DNA from: Planctomycetaceae bacterium
Lineage (GTDB): Bacteria > Planctomycetota > Planctomycetia > Planctomycetales > Planctomycetaceae
Length of the DNA stretch: 5,587 nt
Direction of reading: 5' to 3'
Assembly (NCBI GenBank): GCA_020426085.1
Contig: JAGQQP010000312.1
Span: 1 to 5,587 of the forward strand
The notes under the pieces were generated by a model. That model had not been told where the DNA came from, ran no database searches, and saw nothing but the letters and a program-made list of their open reading frames with translations. Shown here in pieces: positions 1 through 5,587 of the stretch (position 1 is its first letter; each line of letters begins with the position of its first letter). The translations under genes were made by a program, and so were the position numbers.

Positions 1-3000
1 CCGAGAAACTGTCCGAGGTGACCAGTCCGCGGGAGATCAGTTCCCCCAGTGAATCGGCGATCTGTGAAGGCATGGATTGTGTTTCCGCCATCAGGTCTGC
101 AGCAAACAGGGCGCCTCGTCGCGTTAACAGTTCCTGAACTTCCTGAGCCGGGCTGCTCAGATAGTGTTCGGTTTCGCTCTCTTCCGGACTGGATGCGACC
201 TGGTTGAAGCAGGTCAGCCAGGGAATGTCTTCTCTCAAGAAGAAGGAGACCGGTGCATTGCGCGTGATGCCGGTCATCGATTTCCCCTGGTCCGCCGTGC
301 GACGGGGAGGATACAGGCGACCCCAGCCCACTTCGCCGGTAAAGCAGAGTTCATCCAGTTGACTGCTCTGATAATTAGACAGCCGGGCAGGCAGGATATC
401 CCGTTCCCAGCAGATCGCGGGGATATCGATGCCCTGCAGCATCGAGAGGACTTCAAACAGACCATTTGTGCCAGACCGTTTTTCTTCCCCCGTCAGTCCG
501 TGCAATCTGGTCAGATATTGAATCAGCACGCTGACGTCCACGGGTTGAACCTGGGCCCGTAATCCCTGCAGTGTCAGACGATGGATGCGAGATAATAGAC
601 GTCGGTGACACCATTCTTTAGGCGGAGCAGGGGACGTCTCTTGTTTTGACTCTGTACCCTCAGTCTCATCCAGACTCTGATCCCAGTTCGGATTTTTGAC
701 GCGGAAATAGCCCTGCATGGCAATCCCTTCACCTTCCAGCGCCATCAAAGCGGCTTCGGTCTGCGCGTCAGTCATGCCTGCCTGGGATGCCATTTCAGCA
801 ACCGTCAACGGTCCACAGTTATCTAAAAGTCCACGGATGATCGCGGTGCGGGCCTCCGTCGATTCCCATTCCTGCTGCACACCGGCGGGAACAATTACAG
901 GTGGCGCATGCTGACTCTCCGGGAACGCAGCCAATGCCGCCGGCAGTCGTTCCGTGGCAACCCAGCTGTGGAAAGGAGCTTGTTCAGACTCTGTGTGTGA
1001 TCGAATCAGAGTGGTGGCTCGTCCGGTCGCTTCCAGCTCCTGATACCAGTCGTTCCATTCCGGATGTTCCTGGATGGGGAGATGAATGCGACCGAGCAGC
1101 ACATCGTGGAATTCGTCAGCGTTCCGCACGACGGGCTGTGCTTCCTGACAGACCTGCGCGATCGCTTCCGGCGAGAGTCTGCCCAGATCCTCCACGCTTT
1201 CCACAGAGAGGGTGTGCCGCGTCGCGACAGCACGGGCACGACGTTCCTGTGCTTCGCCTCCATCCAGAAAAGTATATGGACTGGAATTGAGCAGTTCATA
1301 ACAGAAGGGGGATGGCTCCCGGGTATCACGGGGGATGAGTTTGACGGTTCCCTGTTCGATTTCGAGCAGTACGTTTTTCAAGCCGTCGATATCGAGTTGT
1401 TCATTCAGGCAGTCAGTGAGCGTCTGATCGACGAGGATATGATCAGGGCGGACGATTTCGCCGATTTCGTTTTCGGGACAGCCTGTCAGTCGTGGGAAGA
1501 CTGCAGTGAGTAAGTCTTCCGCACGAAACCGCTGCAGCGGAGGCGGAACTTTTTTTCCATTCTGCATCCGCGAGACGAGCAGAGCCCGCGTGACATTCCA
1601 CCGCCAGCGTACGTGGAACATGGGATGATCCAGAATCGCCTGCTCGGACAGTTGCTGCACATTCCGGGTATTGAGCATGGAAAACAGGCTCTCCAGCGGA
1701 AAGCTGTGCTGCGGCCCCAGAGATAGAATGATGCCGTTATCGTCGGCCGTGGCCTGCAGTTCAAAGTTGTAGGAGCGGCAGAACCGTTTTCGCATGGTGT
1801 AACCCCACGCGCGGTTGATGTCGCCACCGAAGGGAGCGTGAATTACCAGTTGCATGCCCCCCGATTCATCAAAGAACCGTTCAAACACAATCCGCTTTTG
1901 TGTCGGCACCACTCCCAGGGCTGCTTTCTCTGCCTGGACGTATTCTACAATCTGCTTGCTGCCCCATTCGTCAGTGTTGGTTTCGCGCGAGAGCCAGAGG
2001 ATCGCCTGTTCGGTATCTTCGATGCGACGTTCGAGTTCTTCTCTCAGGTGTGAGATTTCCGTCGACAGTTCCAGCGAACGACCAGGCGCTTCGCCAAACC
2101 AGAACGGAATCGAAGGGGGCGCACCATGCGCATCGACCACGGTGACATCCCCGCCCCGCACGTAGCGCACCTGCCAGGATGTATTTCCCAGCAGAAAGAT
2201 ATCGCCGGCCATACTCTCGACGGCGAAGTCTTCATCCACGGAGCCGACCACGGTCTGATCTTCTTCAGTGACCACACGGTATGACGCGATTTCAGGGATC
2301 GCGCCGCCGTTCATCGTGGAGACGAGCCGGGCATTTTTGCGGCTGCGGATGCGGTTCTGAACCTGGTCATGATGCAGATAAACACGGCTGCGACCGGAAG
2401 TACTGCTGATCCCTTCGCTGAGGAACTGAATTGTACTGTCAAAATCTTTCCGCTTGAGATTGCGATATGAATAAGATCGTGTCAGGGCTGCGAACAGTTC
2501 GTCTGTGTTCCATTCCTGGCAGGAGACTTCCGCGGTGATCTGCTGCGCCAGGATATCAATGGGGGCTTCCGGCATGCGGACGGTGTCGAGAATACCCTGT
2601 TTGATCGAACGAACCAGAGCCATGCTTTCTACGAGTTCGTCGCGCGAGAGTGCAAAGATCCGCCCTTTGGGAACCAGTCCCAGCGAATGCCCGGAGCGGC
2701 CGATGCGTTGCAGAAACGTCGCGATGCCGCGCGGCGAGCCGATCTGCACCACCAGATCGATGTAGCCAACGTCGATCCCCAGCTCCAGGGAGGCCGTCGC
2801 GATGACGGCTTTCAGCTCGCCGCTTTTCAGTTTCTGTTCGGTACGATGTCGAATTTTCGCAGACAACGAGCCGTGATGGCTGCCCACGACTTCTTCTCCC
2901 AGCCGTTCGGTGAGTTGGTGGGTGATGCGTTCTGCCAGACGGCGGGTATTCACGAAGATCAACGTGCTGTGATGCGAGTTGATCAGTTCGACAATCTGTT

Positions 3001-3829
3001 CCAGCACTTCCGCCCATTGTTCGTGGGTGCAGATCGCACTCAATTCAGAGGGGGGGACCTGAATGGCAACATCCAGTGTCCGCGAGTGGCCTATATTGAC
3101 AATGCGACAGGTCTGCTCGGGATACTCAGTCGCAGTTTCAGCAGGGGGATCGGCGGTGATTTCGATTTCGGGACGATTTCCCACAAGATACTGCGCGACG
3201 CGGTCTAAAGGTTTCTGTGTCGCAGACAGGCCGATCCGTTGCAGGGGATGCTCGACGAGTGCTTCCAGCCGTTCTAAAGTGATCGACCAGTGCGAACCCC
3301 GTTTATCTCTCAGGAGAGCGTGTATTTCATCGACGATCACCGTCTCGACTGTTTTCAATGTTTCGCGGCTTTTGGAACCGGTTAACATCAGATAGAGCGA
3401 TTCAGGAGTCGTCACTAAGATGTGAGGCGGTCGTTTGACGAGCGCGGCGCGCTGGGAAGAGGGGGTATCCCCCGTTCGCAGACCGACACGGATGGGGGTG
3501 AAGATCTCGCCCGCTTCTTCTAATAGCTGGGAAATCTCTTCCAGCGGCTGTGTCAGATTACGATGCATATCGTTCGACAGCGCCCGCAGAGGCGAAACGT
3601 AGATGACACTGATTTCATCATCCAGGTCGCCGGCAAGCGAACGTTTGACCAGACGGTCAATAACCGACAGAAACGCGGTCAGCGTTTTACCACTTCCTGT
3701 CGGAGCCGAGATCAAAGTGTGCTCACCCCGATTGATACAGGGCCAGCCCTGCTGTTGTGGTTCGGTTGGACCCTGAAACCGTGTCCGGAACCATTGTTCG
3801 ATGATGGGGTGATATCCGTAAAATGACAT
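1..3829 (-). CDS. lhr: Lhr-family ATP-dependent helicase (large helicase-related protein), C-terminus cut by window edge
   Basis: Lhr proteins are cytoplasmic superfamily 2 helicases that translocate 3'-5' on single-stranded DNA, unwind duplexes (RNA:DNA hybrids in characterised cases) and are tied to DNA repair. The open frame gives 1276 codons without a stop. Visible helicase motifs: Walker A APTGSGKT (42-49), motif Ia VSPLRALSND (78-87), TTPESLY (140-146), DEIH box (167-170), SAT (202-204), IFVNTRR (291-297), SHHGSLS (317-323), ATASLELGIDVG (344-355) and QRIGRSGH (374-381). Residues about 400-860 resemble the Lhr core, including RAWGYTMRKR (673-682) and the TREPSPF stretch (836-842). The C-terminal extension carries WVATERLP (956-963), an acidic linker (1051-1070), KEWCHRRLLSRIHR (1071-1084) and LPARLSNYQSSQLDELC (1146-1162), as in full-length bacterial Lhr. 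Such proteins are about 1400-1550 residues, so roughly 150-250 residues are missing. The ATG start is supported by AAAGGA five bases upstream and by an N-terminus (YHPIIEQWF) that matches the family. No key motif residue is missing. Family assignment is very sure; the cellular role here is inferred. Confidence 0.96.
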   Translation of the reverse strand, partial: MSFYGYHPIIEQWFRTRFQGPTEPQQQGWPCINRGEHTLISAPTGSGKTLTAFLSVIDRLVKRSLAGDLDDEISVIYVSPLRALSNDMHRNLTQPLEEISQLLEEAGEIFTPIRVGLRTGDTPSSQRAALVKRPPHILVTTPESLYLMLTGSKSRETLKTVETVIVDEIHALLRDKRGSHWSITLERLEALVEHPLQRIGLSATQKPLDRVAQYLVGNRPEIEITADPPAETATEYPEQTCRIVNIGHSRTLDVAIQVPPSELSAICTHEQWAEVLEQIVELINSHHSTLIFVNTRRLAERITHQLTERLGEEVVGSHHGSLSAKIRHRTEQKLKSGELKAVIATASLELGIDVGYIDLVVQIGSPRGIATFLQRIGRSGHSLGLVPKGRIFALSRDELVESMALVRSIKQGILDTVRMPEAPIDILAQQITAEVSCQEWNTDELFAALTRSYSYRNLKRKDFDSTIQFLSEGISSTSGRSRVYLHHDQVQNRIRSRKNARLVSTMNGGAIPEIASYRVVTEEDQTVVGSVDEDFAVESMAGDIFLLGNTSWQVRYVRGGDVTVVDAHGAPPSIPFWFGEAPGRSLELSTEISHLREELERRIEDTEQAILWLSRETNTDEWGSKQIVEYVQAEKAALGVVPTQKRIVFERFFDESGGMQLVIHAPFGGDINRAWGYTMRKRFCRSYNFELQATADDNGIILSLGPQHSFPLESLFSMLNTRNVQQLSEQAILDHPMFHVRWRWNVTRALLVSRMQNGKKVPPPLQRFRAEDLLTAVFPRLTGCPENEIGEIVRPDHILVDQTLTDCLNEQLDIDGLKNVLLEIEQGTVKLIPRDTREPSPFCYELLNSSPYTFLDGGEAQERRARAVATRHTLSVESVEDLGRLSPEAIAQVCQEAQPVVRNADEFHDVLLGRIHLPIQEHPEWNDWYQELEATGRATTLIRSHTESEQAPFHSWVATERLPAALAAFPESQHAPPVIVPAGVQQEWESTEARTAIIRGLLDNCGPLTVAEMASQAGMTDAQTEAALMALEGEGIAMQGYFRVKNPNWDQSLDETEGTESKQETSPAPPKEWCHRRLLSRIHRLTLQGLRAQVQPVDVSVLIQYLTRLHGLTGEEKRSGTNGLFEVLSMLQGIDIPAICWERDILPARLSNYQSSQLDELCFTGEVGWGRLYPPRRTADQGKSMTGITRNAPVSFFLREDIPWLTCFNQVASSPEESETEHYLSSPAQEVQELLTRRGALFAADLMAETQSMPSQIADSLGELISRGLVTSDSFS

Positions 3830-3834
3830 GACTG

Positions 3835-3840
3835 TCCTTT
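3835..3840 (-). promoter_or_regulatory. Ribosome binding site of lhr
   Basis: On the minus strand AAAGGA lies five bases before the ATG at 3829. It is a purine-rich Shine-Dalgarno match at suitable spacing. It decides the start, because no other start with a comparable site lies close by in this frame. Confidence 0.7.
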
Positions 3841-3867
3841 GGAGTGTCGATAAAGAGCTGCCTCTGT

Positions 3868-3896
3868 ATTGTAAGACGTTGATTCTGAGAATTTAA
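3868..3896 (-). promoter_or_regulatory. Putative sigma70-type promoter of lhr
   Basis: Read on the minus strand, TTAAAT (3896-3891) and TACAAT (3873-3868) are separated by exactly 17 bases. The -10 matches the consensus in five of six bases; the -35 matches in only three. Transcription would begin near 3861 and leave a leader of about 30 bases before the ATG. This is inferred from pattern and position only. Confidence 0.4.
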
Positions 3897-3920
3897 CCTG
3901 TTTTCTCTGAAAATCTTCCG

Positions 3921-3944
3921 GTTTAAACTTTCTGCTCAAGCAGA
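3921..3944. repeat. Two adjacent perfect dyads upstream of the lhr promoter, possible operator
   Basis: GTTTAAAC (3921-3928) is a perfect 8-base palindrome. Two bases later comes TCTGCT-CA-AGCAGA (3931-3944), a perfect inverted repeat with six-base arms around two central bases. They lie about 25-50 bases upstream of the proposed lhr -35 element, where activator or repressor sites are often found. I do not recognise the sequence as the box of a known regulator. It could also be chance in an AT-rich region. Confidence 0.35.
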
Positions 3945-4030
3945 GAACGTAATGCCATGTCGGTTCTTCAAATGGTTGCTGCCCGAACGAAGGATTCTGT
4001 TTGAGTGTCTATTCCAAAAACAGGGAAATT

Positions 4031-4045
4031 ATGAAGTTTCTTCAT
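4031..4045. repeat. Small perfect inverted repeat (ATGAAG-TTT-CTTCAT)
   Basis: Six-base arms flank a three-base TTT loop. No run of T follows on either strand within a few bases, so it does not look like an intrinsic terminator, and no gene ends nearby. Its function, if any, is unknown. Confidence 0.3.
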
Positions 4046-4095
4046 CTTGGTGTGTTCCATAGAAACAGCAGCTTATTTCACTCCGGAAAATCGTC

Positions 4096-4101
4096 TATAA
4101 T
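4096..4101 (+). promoter_or_regulatory. Consensus -10 hexamer (TATAAT), distal promoter candidate for the exported protein gene
   Basis: TATAAT is a perfect -10 match. The hexamer 17 bases upstream (TTATTT, 4073-4078) is a poor -35, and no TG extension precedes the -10. A start near 4108 would give a leader of about 175 bases. In AT-rich intergenic DNA a lone hexamer is weak evidence. Confidence 0.3.
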
Positions 4102-4174
4102 TGGGGAAATGAATTGATCTGACGGATGTAAAATCTCGTTAAAAAGAGTACACCAGATGATCAGTATCTGGCTA

Positions 4175-4183
4175 TGATACAAT
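4175..4183 (+). promoter_or_regulatory. Extended -10 element (TGATACAAT), proximal promoter candidate
   Basis: The sequence fits the extended -10 form TGnTAnAAT: TACAAT at 4178-4183, a five-of-six match, with TG one base upstream. No good -35 lies at normal spacing, which extended -10 promoters can tolerate. The start would be near 4190, leaving a leader of about 95 bases that contains the stem-loops at 4219-4249. Confidence 0.35.
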
Positions 4184-4191
4184 AATAAAGG

Positions 4192-4266
4192 ATATTGAAA
4201 CCGTTCCGGGTCCCATTCCGGCATCAATGCCGAGGGATCACTGGCATTGCATATCTCATATTGAAA
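4192..4266 (+). repeat. Pair of 9-base direct repeats (ATATTGAAA)
   Basis: ATATTGAAA occurs at 4192-4200 and again at 4258-4266. Both copies are followed by a similar ACCG or AACGG tail. The second copy lies just before the ribosome binding site. The repeats could be binding sites or chance; nothing else supports a role. Confidence 0.25.
4219..4249 (+). promoter_or_regulatory. Leader segment with two mutually exclusive stem-loops
   Basis: CGGCA (4219-4223) can pair with TGCCG (4228-4232) around a TCAA loop. Alternatively CAATGCC (4225-4231) can pair with GGCATTG (4243-4249) around an 11-base loop. The two pairings share bases 4228-4231 and cannot form together. The segment sits 35-65 bases before the start codon in the predicted 5' leader. 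No known riboswitch class is recognised, and the stems are short, so regulation is only a possibility. Confidence 0.25.
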
Positions 4267-4268
4267 AC

Positions 4269-4273
4269 GGTGA
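4269..4273 (+). promoter_or_regulatory. Probable ribosome binding site of the exported protein gene
   Basis: GGTGA, which pairs with the anti-Shine-Dalgarno core, lies ten bases before the ATG at 4284. It is modest in strength. The ATG is preferred because the residues that follow form a good signal peptide. Confidence 0.45.
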
Positions 4274-4283
4274 AAGTCACACG

Positions 4284-5587
4284 ATGAAACATGTCAACCA
4301 GATGCTACTGGCTTTTATTCTGGGACTGCTGGTGCTCAATGGGAGTTCCACTCTCTGGGCTGACCCGGCTCCCTCTGATAAAAAAGAAAAGCAGCCTGCC
4401 GAAGAAAAGCAAAAAGCAGATGCGGAAGCTCCCCCTTCGAAGCCGGCATTGTTTATGACCATCGAAAGTCCGGTGGGAGAGGTGACATACGGCAGAGTTA
4501 CCAACGCGGCTTTGTCACTTCAGAATGAAGCCGCCAAATCAGGGCAGAAAGGGTATCTGGTCCTCCAGATCTCTCCCGGCTCCAGCCCCTTTCATCAGGT
4601 CCAGGGACTCGCCAAGTTTCTGGCTTCCGCCCAGTTGACCGATTTGAAAACCATCGCCTGGATCCCGGAAACAGTAATCGGAAATAACGTCGTGCTGGCG
4701 CTGGCCTGTGATGAAATTGTCATGCATCCCGATGCAGAACTGGGGGACATCGGTTACGGGAAAGCACTGGACCGGGATGAACGTGAGTTCGTACTGTCCA
4801 TTGTTGAAAAACGGCACAATGCCAAGCTGAGTCGCGCCCTGGCACTGGGGATGATGGACCCGCAGCAGGCTGTCCTGAAGGTGAAAATCCAACAGGGAGA
4901 AGGAGAAAATCGGCAGATTATCTCCCGCATTGTGACTCCCGACGAATTGAAACGGCTGCAGGAAAATATGGCCGTCATTACTGATGTTGAGACCATCAAG
5001 GAAGTCGGATCAGTGGGAGTGTTTTCCGGAAGCAAAGCCCGCGCTCTGGATGTACTGGTCCAGCAGTTGGCGCACTCACGCGGAGAACTGTCGGAATTGT
5101 ATGGTATTCCCCGCGAGAAATTACGCGATGATCCGACCCTGGGTGATGCCCCCAAAGTCATGCTGATTAAAGTGGATGGAATGATTGAACCTCTGCTGGA
5201 GGCATTTCTGGAACGGCAGATCAATCGGGCCGTCAATTCCGGGGCGAATATGCTGGTTTTCGAGATTGATTCAGGGGGAGGCTATCTGATGTCAGGAACG
5301 AATCTGGCGAACATGATTGCTGATCTTGATTCCAGGCAGGTGAGAACCGTGGCTTATATTCCCGATCATGCCATGAGCAGTGCCGCCATTATTGCGCTGG
5401 GCTGTGACGAAATTTTCATGCGCCCCGGCGCACAAACAGGGGACGCCGGGCCTATTGAAATGAAAGAAGATGGGCAGTTCGAGCACGTACCGGAAAAAAT
5501 CCTGAGTTCGCTGCGTGTGACTTTAAAGGATCTGGCTGAGAAAAAAGGGCGACCTGCGGCAGTCTGCGAGGCGATGTCCGATAAAGA
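4284..5587 (+). CDS. Exported tandem ClpP/SppA-fold (NfeD-type) serine protease-like protein, C-terminus cut by window edge
   Basis: This family, of which SppA and NfeD are members, includes membrane-associated serine proteases that use a Ser-Lys dyad. The frame gives 434 codons and no stop. Residues 1-26 form a signal peptide: an MKH start, a hydrophobic core (LLAFILGLLVL, 8-18) and a likely cut after Ala26. A Lys/Glu/Pro/Ala-rich linker covers 31-54. Domain 1 (about 57-190) and domain 2 (about 291-434) align with each other: ACDEIVMHPDAELGDIG (141-157) parallels GCDEIFMRPGAQTGDAG (373-389). Domain 2 has the glycine turn IDSGGG (328-333), Ser366 in HAMSSAA at the NfeD nucleophile position, and Lys405 39 residues later in PEKIL, close to the Ser97-Lys138 spacing of Pyrococcus horikoshii 1510-N. 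Domain 1 has Asn135 at the serine position and lacks the lysine segment, so it is probably inactive. NfeD proteins usually continue into membrane helices and an OB-fold domain; whether this one does cannot be seen. The fold assignment is strong; activity and substrate are inferred. Confidence 0.87.
   Translation, partial: MKHVNQMLLAFILGLLVLNGSSTLWADPAPSDKKEKQPAEEKQKADAEAPPSKPALFMTIESPVGEVTYGRVTNAALSLQNEAAKSGQKGYLVLQISPGSSPFHQVQGLAKFLASAQLTDLKTIAWIPETVIGNNVVLALACDEIVMHPDAELGDIGYGKALDRDEREFVLSIVEKRHNAKLSRALALGMMDPQQAVLKVKIQQGEGENRQIISRIVTPDELKRLQENMAVITDVETIKEVGSVGVFSGSKARALDVLVQQLAHSRGELSELYGIPREKLRDDPTLGDAPKVMLIKVDGMIEPLLEAFLERQINRAVNSGANMLVFEIDSGGGYLMSGTNLANMIADLDSRQVRTVAYIPDHAMSSAAIIALGCDEIFMRPGAQTGDAGPIEMKEDGQFEHVPEKILSSLRVTLKDLAEKKGRPAAVCEAMSDK

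Larger units (their letters stand above)
3830..4283. other. Divergent intergenic region without a convincing gene
   Basis: These 454 bases separate the start codons of two divergently transcribed genes and must hold both promoters. The stretch is more AT-rich than the flanking genes. I checked it for short genes; the longest with a plausible ribosome site is a 28-codon frame at 4031-4117, which I do not accept as a gene. No tRNA-like cloverleaf, insertion sequence end or long repeat was seen. Candidate regulatory elements are listed separately. Confidence 0.8.

Noticed and set aside
164..562. A 132-codon plus-strand frame
   Set aside because: It lies antisense inside the continuous lhr frame, which has clear family motifs here; its translation shows no recognisable domain.
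1064..1513. A 149-codon plus-strand frame
   Set aside because: It is antisense to the conserved Lhr core and C-terminal extension; the translation is compositionally odd and unrecognised.
2556..3017. A 153-codon minus-strand frame
   Set aside because: It is an alternative frame on the same strand inside lhr, rich in Arg, Ser, Thr and Gly, as expected of a frame-shifted shadow.
2687..3208. A 173-codon plus-strand frame, the longest closed frame in the window
   Set aside because: It is antisense to the helicase motif IV-VI region of lhr, where the opposite strand has strongly conserved residues; it is a shadow frame.
3712..3939. A 75-codon minus-strand frame overlapping the lhr start
   Set aside because: It is out of frame with the Lhr N-terminus and has no recognisable domain; lhr's own start has a better ribosome site and a family-like N-terminus.
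4157..4177. A seven-codon upstream frame (MISIWL) in the leader
   Set aside because: It lacks a ribosome site, is too short to judge, and overlaps the extended -10 candidate, so it may not even be transcribed.
3830..4283. A defence system, mobile element or CRISPR array in the intergenic region
   Set aside because: No direct repeat array, terminal inverted repeat, transposase fragment or integration signature was found; Lhr here is a housekeeping-type helicase with no defence partners in view.
4754..5236. A 160-codon minus-strand frame
   Set aside because: It is antisense to the exported protein gene and serine/arginine-rich, typical of the reverse frame of a real gene.

Overview
The window holds two large protein-coding genes transcribed divergently from a 454-bp intergenic region (3830-4283). 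Each gene runs off one edge of the window, so neither has its stop codon here. Base composition is balanced, roughly 50% GC. The pairing of a full-length-type Lhr helicase with a secreted, tandem ClpP/SppA-fold protein suggests a member of the Planctomycetota, perhaps Gimesia-like. That is an inference from protein style, not from a marker gene.

Region 1 (1-3829, minus strand) is one uninterrupted reading frame of 1276 codons, which I translated by hand without finding a stop or frameshift. It encodes a large helicase-related protein (Lhr). It has a complete set of superfamily 2 helicase motifs, the Lhr-specific core that follows them, and most of the long C-terminal extension found in bacterial full-length Lhr proteins. 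The extreme C-terminus lies beyond base 1.

Region 2 (3830-4283) has no convincing gene. It holds a good ribosome binding site and a plausible -35/-10 pair for lhr, two adjacent perfect dyads just upstream of that promoter, two -10-like elements reading toward the right-hand gene, and a leader with two mutually exclusive small stem-loops. All the regulatory calls are pattern-based and of low to moderate confidence.

Region 3 (4284-5587, plus strand) encodes the first 434 residues of an exported protein. It has a signal peptide, a charged low-complexity linker, and two consecutive ClpP/crotonase-fold domains of the SppA/NfeD type. The second domain keeps a candidate Ser-Lys dyad (Ser366, Lys405). 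The first has Asn at the serine position and lacks the lysine-bearing segment, so it looks like a degenerate pseudo-protease copy.

The genes do not form an operon and nothing in the sequence links their functions: one acts on nucleic acid in the cytoplasm, the other outside or at the membrane. I see no RNA genes, mobile elements, CRISPR arrays or defence cassettes. The most interesting item is the active/inactive tandem protease architecture.
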